64,000 nt of DNA from Heterodera schachtii (taxonomy: Eukaryota; Nematoda; Chromadorea; Rhabditida; Heteroderidae): positions 381,488-445,487 of the forward strand of contig SIJG01000062.1 of assembly GCA_023374025.1 (NCBI GenBank). The letters run 5' to 3'. The notes under the pieces are model-generated. The model saw nothing but the letters and a program-made list of their open reading frames with translations, had not been told where the DNA came from and made no database searches. This document shows, in pieces, positions 35,684 through 45,338 of the stretch (positions are counted from its first letter, which is position 1; the number at the start of each line of letters is the position of its first letter). The position numbers and the translations under genes are program-made.

Positions 35684-36339
35684 GAAAGGGAAGAAGGAAA
35701 GAAGAAAAAGAAAGAAGGAAGGAAGAAGAAGAGGAATGAAGTTCATACAAAAACCAAAAAAAAAAAATACGAATTTAATAAATCAAAAATTGGTAATTTA
35801 ATGCAAAAGCATCTTCTTTGGCATAAATCATCTAAGAAAGCTGTAATTATCACAAAATTATAGAATTTTATGTTTAAAAGGTTAACGCGTGCTAAATGAG
35901 CCGGTGCTATGTCGTTATATAAAAATCATCATTTAAATTTTTTAGTCATAACTTTTCAGTAAAAGTTATGACTAAAAATGTTTAAAAACCTGTGATTCCT
36001 TGTGTGCTCTTGGCCATAAGTTTGTTGAAACTTGAAGGAATTTTCAGAAATTTTGCACAAAGATAAAATTATCTGTTGGTTATTAGTGCCATTTAGCGTA
36101 AAAGGAGTGTAGGAATTTGGTCTCGAGTTTGGGTTTTTGTTTTCGTTAAATTCTATCTCGGAACTGGGAAAAATGTCTTTTTCCACTATAATATAAGAAA
36201 TGAATAAAAATAATATTTTATTTTTCGGCTTCATTATTTGGTAAATTAAAAAAAAGATTGATTTAAGTGGCAAATTTAATTTTGATTAAATTTAAAATGA
36301 AAGCGCCGAGCATTTAAAATATATTTATTCAATTGCTGG
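35684..36339. other. Duplicated 3' flank of paralog 4
   Basis: This matches 28060-28960 and 42840-45300 in segments, with the shared landmarks GAAGTTCATACAAAAACC, GGCATAAATCATCTAAGAAAG and GGTTAACGCG. It contains no gene and leads directly into the 3' end of the amine-receptor copy. Confidence 0.6.
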
Positions 36340-38369
36340 TCAAAAGAGGTTTGACTGTTGGTGCAGTTTTTTGACACTCATTGTGCGCCGGTGTTGGTTC
36401 ATACAGCCCATGCCCAACAGATCGCGGAAACAGCGCCGAAAATCAGAATTGTACTAAAAAAGTCGAAATGATAGTCGAAAAACAGATTTAATGTAATATA
36501 ATTATGAAAATTAGTTTCATTTATTGGATTAATTAAGAATTTAGAAATTAAATGTTATGCTTGAAATGGGATTTATGCGCTTCATCATGGTTATCATTTG
36601 TGATTAGGAAAAGGTTTTAATCATAAAATGTTATTTTCACAATTTTTGACTTTTTCGGTTAAGCCCACAAATAATCTATCCCCTGCTGGTGAGGTTCGGC
36701 CATTTTTAACGGTTTTAATTTCCATAACTTTTAAGTAAATCAAATTAAATATATTACCATTGTGTAAATCAATGGGTTGATCACCTATAAAAAAGTGGCA
36801 ACTTTTGTTTGGCTTAATAAAGCGATGAAAAGAATGCTTACGGAATTGGAATAGCCAAGCCATAGAAAGAATTCGGACAACAATTGGAATTCCTTTTTCT
36901 CGACAATATCCTGAAAATTTAATTAAAATCCCAAACATATTAATTAAATAGTGATATAAAGTATTTTTGACTTCTTCAATTGTCCTTTATCGTTATTTTA
37001 ATTTATGAAAAAATCGAATTGCCACAAAATAATTCTAATCTCCAAAAAAAGACATTTATTTAATGTCAAATAAATAAATTAAACGAAAAATACATTTTGT
37101 CGGTTAAGGAATTTCTCGAATTTAAAATATTAAAGGCAATTACACAAAATAAATTCAAAATTTATTCTAATCAAAGCATTGTTTCTTACCCATTTTTTCA
37201 GCACCGAGGAAACTTCGAGCACATAAACAACAAAAAATGGAAGCCAACAAATAATGAAGCCTAAAAATAAAGGGAAAAATATTTAAAATTATTTATTTAA
37301 ATGCTTCATTAATTACCTAATACGACAATTCCAATTGTTTTCAGCGCTTTCCGTTCTCTCAAATAAACAATTTTCTCTTTTGACCCGCGAAAATTTGCAT
37401 TTTTGGACGTGAAATGGGACTGCTGCGTAATGGCCATCGAATTCCTTGGCTGATTATTTGCGCTAAAAATGGTTGACAATTTTATATTGTTTTTATTTCT
37501 TTTTTTATTAAACAATAAAATTAAAATTTTTACATATAAAAATCATTTATAACCTTAGAAATTTTTGAAAATTTACGCCCCTTTAAAAAATCTTGCCCAA
37601 TAGCATTAAAATTCTTTTATTATGTCAGTATACAAATTATTACTCATAGCTTTAAAGTTTAGCAGTAATTTTTCTCAATTTGTTAAATAAAATAATATAT
37701 AAATTTAGGAATTTATCATATTATTAAAAGTTAGACTTTGTTGCTCAACAAATTATCAAATAATTAAAATTTAAAATTAATTATGCCCCAATTAGGCCCT
37801 TTTTACTCGCTTTTGCCCAATCAATTGCCTACAAATTAAACTATGTAAAATTCCCAACAATTGCCAATTAGTAAATTATGCTTCGTTTCACCCCATTGTG
37901 CTGTTTGTGTTGTTCCAATGCGTTGTTACCCCTCCTCCTCCACCAAATGTGCCGTTGTTATTTTGGTTCGGCATTTTCCCCATTTGCTGCTGTTTTGCCC
38001 CGTTGGCAATTCGATTGGCCATGGGGTGCAAATTGTGCAAATTTTGTAGACTCCGTTGTCCATATTTGGCATTTTCCTCCTCCTCCTGTCCCTCCTCCAC
38101 TGTCCGTTGTCGTCTTTTTCGATGGCACTGTTTTTCATCGTTCTCCTCATTTTCGTCCTCGTCACTGCCATTGCAATCCACCGGCGGGTCGGCACTGTTT
38201 TTACGGTATTTGTTCGGCGTCATCGTCGAAAAATTGTCCTGAATTTTGTGCCGTTTTTGTACGATTATTGGCGAGCGTTATGTGAATTGTTAGCTTCCAA
38301 TAGCATAAATTGAATTGAGGGATAAGGGAGGGGGTCGACACTCCCTGACTTCGTTCGTATGAGGGGCCG

Positions 38370-38408
<39 letters not shown>

Positions 38409-38918
38409 CGTATTGGTTGAGACGAAATTGTGGGGAAAAGTCGGAGACGAAAAAGTAAAAGAGAAGCGATTTTAGAAGGTAAAAAAATTAAATATTTAAC
38501 AAGGTTTTTGCTATACTCAAAACGCAAAATTTGGTTATTTTTTGCTGAAAATCTGTTATCAAATTACACTGAAATTTCCAAAAAATTTTCCCGTCGGCGC
38601 CTATCGGACCGCCGGACCTCTCCCCCCCCCCTTCCGCAAAATTTTTTTGAAAAAAGAACACCGCCACAAAAAGAAAAAGAACAAAATCAAAATTCAAAAT
38701 TTTTTTTAATTAATTTGACTTACCAATGTCCCAAGACATTCCATGGATTTGATCTTTCGACGAAATGAGTCGGTTGTGCACCGATGGTGTGACGATACCG
38801 AATAAACGGCATTTTCTGCTGGGTTTTTTGCGCCGTTTCCGCTCGCTATTGCCACCGCTGCGCTTCGCCCACTGTTCCGAGCCGATGGTGGACAAATTGT
38901 CACCTCCGAGTCACAATC
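36340..38918 (-). pseudogene. Partial duplicate of the amine-GPCR gene (3' seven exons only)
   Basis: Seven exons in minus order: 38918-38724, 38238-37892, 37462-37317, 37260-37190, 36910-36842, 36784-36758 and 36453-36340. Each has exactly the same length as its counterpart in 45339-48196 and an intact frame, with GT-AG borders. They encode the distal part of loop 3 ([20 protein letters not shown], then a GGGGG tract), [24 protein letters not shown] (TM6), [16 protein letters not shown] (TM7), [13 protein letters not shown] and a Lys/Gln-rich C-tail. TM1-TM5 exons are missing because the duplication breaks near 39228. It is called a truncated copy because no start is visible, but the exons themselves are undamaged, so use as alternative 3' exons or as a chimeric transcript remains possible. 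Confidence 0.8.
38370..38720. repeat. G-run and single GC core in the intron of the duplicate
   Basis: A run of about 27 G at 38377-38403 is followed by a GC core (38590-38615) and a C9 run. In the sister intron (47339-47954) a different word-arm element occupies the corresponding place. GGTCGACACT at 38333 matches GGTCGACACC at 47329, so both insertions start at the same point. Confidence 0.55.
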
Positions 38919-39228
38919 CTGAACATAGAAGACAGAAATTTTATAAATAAAGCAAATGTAATGCAAAAAGTGAATTTGCTAAGCAAACGAGAAAAGTAAT
39001 TTATTTGATTATTTTTACGATCGTTTCTCTCCGAGCCAAACATTCAAATATAAAATATTAGCATTTTCATCTTTCAATTTTTATATATATTTTTTAATCA
39101 TTTTTTGAATCTTTTCTCATTTAAATTTGTCTGTAAAAGTTACAAAGAGTTTAATCATTAATCAAATAGATGCTTTCTTTGATGTACTAAATATTATGAA
39201 TGATTGTAGATTCATTATTATTAAGCTT

Positions 39229-40330
39229 TTTTCGTGCTTATCTGTGCGTATTAAGTGCGCAAAAATTTAAGGCATTTTGCCTAAAAAAAGAATCCCTAAT
39301 TATTACGTAAATTTTAATTCTTTTATTCGAGATCTAAAAAAAACTTAGAAAAATATGTATTTAAGCATTATTTAATTAAATTTTAACATATTTATAATTT
39401 AAAAAATTGATAAAAAAATATAGGAAAATCAGATTTTTGATCTGCGCATTTTTTACGCTTAGATAAGCACGAAAAAGCCTTTTCCGCTTGGTTTGGGGTG
39501 TCTAGGATGACTTTTATAATGCCTAACTTTGCCTATTTTGGACTTTTTGTGCTTAATGCCTATTTGCCTATTTTTATGCCTATTTCGCCATTTTTGGCGC
39601 CTTTTTCAGGTTTTTCGAAAAATTCTTAACAAAAATACAATAAAAATAAAAAATACACTCCTAAGAATCGACCCGAAAAAATCTCAGAAAATATACGCCT
39701 AAGAATTGAAAAAAATTTCACAAAAATTGTTTCCGAAAATTTAATTTTTTTTTTCTTGATAAAAATTTTTTGTTCGAAATAAATTTAAAAACAATTAAAA
39801 TATAAGCAAAATTAAATTTTGATTAAGTTTTTATGTGATTTGCTACCTAAAAAACGTTAATAACAAATTTTATTTGTCTATTTTTTTGCCTGTTTGAGGG
39901 TTTTTGTGCCTATTTAATGCTTATTTTGCGATTTTTTGTGCCTAAAAATGAAAGCCCTAATCATTATATAGTTAAAATCTATTTTAGACTAGTTGACGAA
40001 ATAGTACGTCGTTTTTGGCGAAGTATCCGATTTTGAGTTTATGGCGATCGTGCCATTTCCTTAAAAATGATTTTTCGGCGAACGACACTACCGCCACCAG
40101 GGCTGGACGAAATTCGTGTCGTTATCGTTTCGTCCTACATTTTCGGTACTTTTTGAGTTTCGTTTTCGTGTTTCGTTTTCGTCCGCTAAAGTTTTTTCGT
40201 TTCGTTTTCGGTTTTTAAAATTTTGGATTTTCGTTTCATTTTCTTCAGAGCAATATTTTGCGAAAAAGACGAAAATATTTACACACTTAAGAATGACTTT
40301 TTTGGTAAGAAATAATAAGTTTTATTATTT
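39229..40330. repeat. Word-arm element remnants at the block 2/3 junction
   Basis: GCCTATTT words fill 39520-39600 and 39880-39950, with the module AAGCACGAAAAAGCC..CGCTTGGTTTGGGGTG (39468-39505) and an end GAAAGCCCTA (39950). A second half-element starts CAGGGCTGGACGAAATTCG at 40099, with TTTCGTTTTCG words to about 40240 and CACACTTAAGAATGAC at 40280. No genes. Confidence 0.6.
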
Positions 40331-40579
40331 AAGACAAATTCTTTTTAAATGTAATTTAATTGTTTTTTAATTTTGTCAGATAGCTTCACAATTTTCATTT
40401 GCTTTTCCCTGATCAATTAACATAAAATGGATGAATAATTTTCCCAATGTTAGGCTAAAATTCCGTTCACTTTTATAAGCAAAATCATTTCTTTTGCTAT
40501 GTACAAAATGATTATTTATTTGAAAATAATTTAGATAAAAATTCTGATTCCGTCCATTCTTAAACAAAACAAAAAAACA

Positions 40580-41287
40580 ATGTCCGCTCCATCCGCCGCT
40601 TTTTTTCTGTTTGCTTTCACTCTTTTTGTGCCGACTGCAAACGGTGAGTTAATGATGTTATTAATGGAAACGAATTTGAGAAAGTATTAATACCATTTTT
40701 TTTTAATTAAATGTACATAATGCGATTTTGTTCATTTCAGCACTTAGCTGCTTACAAGGCTCTCAAATTATTCAGAGGGGCTCATATGAAACGGTTGTTT
40801 GTCCTTCCAGTGCTGGATGCTTTAAAGCTGCCTGTGATGGTTCGGATGGTAATGCTAATTGTAAGCTTAATTATTAATTAATTTTTATTTGATGTGTCTC
40901 TTTTCAGAAAAAAATATTTTTTTCAATAGCTAAATAAAATAGCAAATCTAAAAGCAATGAATGACCTTTTCTTCCAAGATAACACCAAAATTTTCAAGTT
41001 CAAAATTTCTGTAGAAAGCACCATCAGAATCAAGGGATGTTTAGAAGATGATATGCTTTGCGGAATAACCTATTCAAAACCGAACGCTGTACAGTGCACA
41101 CTCCATTGTTGCACCGGGCATTTGTGCAACGGTGTGCTCGCCATGCACACGCCCGCCATTGGCCTTGCCGTTTTGGTGCCATTGATCATTGGCATTTTGG
41201 CCGGTAAAAAGAGAGACCAAAAAAAAAAAGAAATTCATTTTTTTTATTAATTCCATCCTTTTAGCTGCATTTGGCATTTTGTACTGA
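40580..41287 (+). CDS. GPI-anchor-type three-finger (Ly6-like) protein, paralog 5
   Basis: Exons 40580-40643, 40741-40848, 41015-41203 and 41265-41287 sum to 384 nt, giving 127 aa. The signal peptide is MSAPSAAFFLFAFTLFVPTA. The ectodomain is LSCLQG, VVCPSS, GC, AAC, GCL, LCG, QC, HCCTGHLCNG, ten cysteines. The anchor tail AIGLAVLVPLIIGILAAAFGILY differs from paralogs 3 and 4 at only a few positions, while the loops between cysteines differ strongly. It is the Ly6-like gene of block 3, tail-to-tail with the full amine receptor. Introns are short and free of insertions. Confidence 0.85.
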
Positions 41288-41448
41288 TTGAATGGGAAGA
41301 AGGGAGGAGAAGAAAAAGAAAGAAGGAAGAAAGAAGAATGAAATAGAGAAAGGCAAATCAACATTTTTCTCTTAGCGAAAATTGATTTAATAAATATCAA
41401 CATTGATGTTGATATTTAATTAAATCAACATAACATGATGCTATCAAC

Positions 41449-42311
41449 TAGGGTTCGGACCCCGTGGGCGGGGGTGGCTTTTCGCGGGGGCGGGGGATGG
41501 CGGGGGTCAGAGTCGCGGGGACGGGGGTAACCAAATGACTCGCCCCCGGGGACGGGGACGGGGGTTTGATTTGAATTAATTCCAAAAAATTTCACAAAAA
41601 ATTAATATTTATGAATGGTGTGTTGGTTCCACATTCCTTTAGTCAATGTTTCGCCTCGATTCAATTCCTTTGGCATAAATTACACAGATTTTGTCTAAAG
41701 AATTACCAAATTTAGGGATTTTGGGCGAATTTTTAAGAAATTTTTGTAAAAATGACCAAAATTGCGATCTTGGGATAATTTTTAAAAAAAAAATAGAAAT
41801 TTTTGGGGGACGGTGGTGCCGATAGGCGCCGCTGGGTGAAATTTTTTTATGAATTTTGTTAGAAATTAGCCAAATTTTTCAAAAATTTCCCTCTTTTGGG
41901 TGAAAATACGCCCCCATATCAGAACATATCTTAGAAATAAGATTAATCAGATAATAATAAATTAAAAGAAAACGTCAACCGGTATTGAACCCATAATAAA
42001 AAATGCTGTTAGTTGTGAATCAATAACCACTAAACCAAAATATATTGGAATTCAAAGCAAAATTTACTTTATATCATAAAAATTTGTCAAAAATGGTTAA
42101 AAAATTCAAAATTGTATAAATTTTGCATTTTATCCCACGAATATGCCATTCTTAGGGGTGTATTTTTGCCCCCGCGCCCCCGCGGGGCCGAAGGTCGCGG
42201 GGCGGGGGATGGCGGGGGTCAGAGTCGCGGGGGCGGGGACGGGGGTGAGGCCAAAAAACCTGTCCCGCCCCCGGCGGGGGCGGGGGTGACGGGGGCGGGG
42301 TCCGAACCCTA
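41449..42311. mobile_element. hAT-type element, word CGGGGG, reverse sister of 22093-23328
   Basis: The ends are TAGGGTTCGGACCCCG and CGGGGTCCGAACCCTA, flanked by a perfect 8-bp duplication, CTATCAAC (41441-41448 and 42312-42319). The GC arms at 41460-41565 and 42165-42310 repeat GGCGGGGGTCAGAGTCGCGG. One GC core lies at 41811-41836. A tRNA-like stretch is at about 41970-42045 (minus), and CTTAGGGGTGTATTTTTG at 42150 immediately precedes the right arm. Confidence 0.88.
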
Positions 42312-43448
42312 CTATCAACGTAATATCATCGCTATTTTTAAAATTTAGATATTTTTTTAAATTTAAAGCATTTTTTTCAAATGACTTTTGGCGGAAAAAT
42401 AGAATGGAGAGAGAGATAACAGAAAAGTGAGAGGGTAATAAATTCAGTCCCAGTCATACAAAAGCATTTTGGGTGAAGAGAATAAAGAAAAATTAATTAA
42501 AAAGAGAGTGTTATAGGAAGAGATTTAAGACAGAGAGAGAACAGAAACATAATGATAATTCTCCGTCTATGACCAAAGGAATCAGCGAAGAAGTGAAATG
42601 ATTTCTCTCCTCATAATACTCTATATTTAAATTATTTTTTCTACCCTCCTTCATCAAAAATGTTTTGTATGACTGGGACTGAAATTCAGTACTCTCTCAT
42701 TTTTGCATTATCTCTCTCCACAAAATTATAAGCCGCTCAAAAAATTTTAAAAAATTAGCGTAATTTTTAAAAATTACGTTGATACTTGCGTTGTTGGCAT
42801 AATGTTAGTTGATTTAATTAAATATCAATATTTGCCATTCTCTAGAATGAAGTTCATACAAACAAAACCCAAAAAAAATACGACTTTGATAAATATCAAA
42901 AATTGAAAATTTAATGCAAGTGCATCTTCTTTGGCATAAATCATCTAAGAAAGCTGTAATTATCACGAAATTATAGAATTTTATATTGAAAAGGTTAACG
43001 CCTGTTAAATGAGCCGGGTGCTATGTCGTTATATAAAAACCATCATTTTATAACATTTTTTTTGAAACTCGAAGAAATTTTTTGAAAATTTTGCAGATTA
43101 TTAGAAAATGCTTAGGCTATCGAATTTAAAATTTTTTCATTAGAAATAAAATCCTTTTGATCACCAAAAATTCTGATCAAAATTTTCTTAGATACAACAA
43201 AATTAAGTGATCTTGACATGATAGCCCCAGTTATTTTTAATAGCCTGCAAAATTTTAAAAAATTTCGTTAAGTCTCAAAAAAGTTATGACCAAAAAAAAT
43301 TTAAAATCTGGTTTCTTTTGTACTTTTGGCTAAAAGTTTGTTTAAACGTCGATAAAATGACCTGCTGTTGGTTATTGCCATTTAGCGTAGAAGGAGTCTA
43401 GGAAATTTCGGTTTCGGTCTCGAATTTTGGGTTTTTGTTTTTCTTTTT

Positions 43449-44230
43449 TTCGAAGCACAAAGTTCGAAGCCCAAAAACCCTAAGTTTCGAAGCTCTAAGC
43501 ACGAAGTTTGAAAAATAATTTTTCCCTAACAAAACTTTTTTTTCAAAAAATTTTCGTATCACAAAAAATTAATTAAAGTTTTATTTTTATAAATTAAAAG
43601 AAATTAATAAATGAGGTTTTTTCCGAATAAATTTTTCCTATTGATTTTGATTCAACGAAATTTGTCATTTGTAAGTCTTTCGCGGTTTTTAAGTCAAGGC
43701 AACGACTAATATTTTACTTTTCACACGACTTTTTTTATAGAATTTTTTTTTTTTGCGAAAGGGTGGGTACGGAAGTGCTGATAGGCGCCATCGAGGAAAA
43801 TTTTGAAATTTGATCTATCTTGTGAACAAATTTAAGCAGGAAATGTAAAAATGTTGCGATTTCGAGCCTATTTTTTAAGAAAAATTGGGGAGGGGGGGGG
43901 GGGGGGGGGTAGGCGTCGCCGTGTGAAAAGGTGCAAATTTTGAACCTATATATTAAAAAGATACAATTACATCATATTTTTTAATATATTAGATCCAATA
44001 GCAAAACCCACTGGACCACACACGTTATGATAATTCAAAAAAAAAAGAGTTAATAATGATATTTAAATTAAAGTTTACCATAAGCCAATCATTAGGGGTG
44101 TATTTTTTACTTCGAAAACTCGATCGTTAGGGGTGCATTTTTCTCGAAACTTCGGGTAAATTACCCGAAGCTCGAAGCCCAAAAAACGCGAAGTTTTCGA
44201 AGCACGAAGCTCGAAGTTTCGCCCAGCCCT
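43449..44230. mobile_element. Word-arm element, word CGAAGC(TCGAAG)
   Basis: The left arm (43449-43515) and right arm (44115-44222) carry TTCGAAGC and GCTCGAAG words. The right end is CGCCCAGCCCT. Two diverged GC cores (43771-43795 and about 43905) flank a 20-G tract near 43885. GTTAGGGGTGCATTTTTCTC (44127) and ATTAGGGGTGTATTTTTTAC (44091) precede the right arm. Block 1 has uninterrupted sequence at the left boundary. Confidence 0.65.
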
Positions 44231-44395
44231 TTTTGGGAACGTTTAGGACTAGCGAATGATATCAAGAAAATAATCAATGTAAAATTATATTTAAAATTTT
44301 TTCATTAGAAATTTTGGTCACCAAAAATTCTGATCAAAACTAAAAGTTATGACTAAAAATGTTTAAAAACCTGTGATTCCTTGTGTGCTCTGGGC

Positions 44396-44915
44396 CAGGG
44401 CTGGGACCGCGCCGCGATGTGCGATCCGCGATTCGCGGCGTTTTTTTTTTTTGCGCGATCCGCGGTCGCGGCCGCGGCAATTTGAATGCGCGGTGCGCGG
44501 CCGTGGGATTTTTTTTTGCGCGGCGTGCCGCGCATTTTTTGGTTGTTAAATTTTTATAAAGAAAATTTTTGAAGCGATGTCTTTTTTGAATATTTCCCGG
44601 CGGCGCCTATCGGCACCGCCGGACCCCCTTGTTCCCCAAAAGTTTTTAGAAAAATCGCGTCGAAAAAAAGCTGTCTGAAAATCAAAAAATCATAGGTTTC
44701 CATGACTTGAACTCCTTCGCAAATTTGAATACTGACTCACCCCTCCCCCATTCAGTCCCTTCCCAAATTTTATATGCATCGGGATTTTAATTAATTTTTT
44801 ATATAAGAAAATTTTTTTTTTAAATTTAAAAAAATGGTTTAAAAATTAGAAAATTTTGAGTTTTTAAATGCGCGATGCGCGGCCGCGGTTTTTTTCTGTG
44901 CGCGCCCCACCCCTG
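44396..44915. mobile_element. hAT-type element, word GCGCGGCCGCGG
   Basis: The ends CAGGGCTGGGACCGCGC and GCGCGCCCCACCCCTG are inverted. The flanks are CTCTGGGC (44388-44395) and TTTTGGGC (44916-44923). The duplicated block at about 36005-36020 carries the empty site (GTGCTCTTGGCCATAAG), which confirms insertion. One GC core is at 44597-44622. The arms repeat GATCCGCGATTCGCGGCG / GCGCGGCCGCGG. Confidence 0.85.
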
Positions 44916-45338
44916 TTTTGGGCCATAAGTTTGTTCAAACTTGAAGGAATTTTGTGAAATTTTGCTCAAAGATAAAATTATCTGTTGGTTATTAGTGCCA
45001 TTTAGCGTAAAAGGAGTGTAGGAAATTTGGTCTCGAGTTTGGGTTTTTGTTTTCGTTAAATTTTATCTCGGAACTGGGAAAAATGTCTTTTCCCACTATA
45101 ATATAAGAAATGAATAAAAATATTATATATTATTTTTCGGCTTCATTATAAGATTTTTGGAGAAAAATCTTGGGTTTTTTGGTATCGATCTCGAGTCTCG
45201 GATTTACAGTATCCTCCAGACGAAACTCTTATTGGCTTTTGGTAAATTAAAAAAAAGATTGATTTAAGTGGAAAATTTAATTTTGATTAAATTTAAAATG
45301 AAAGCGCCGAGCATTTAAAATATATATTCAATTGCTGG

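Noticed and set aside
37898..38242. Plus-strand open frame of 114 codons (repeated at 46903-47247)
   Set aside because: It is the antisense shadow of the amine-GPCR loop-3 exon, which joins in phase with its neighbours on the minus strand.
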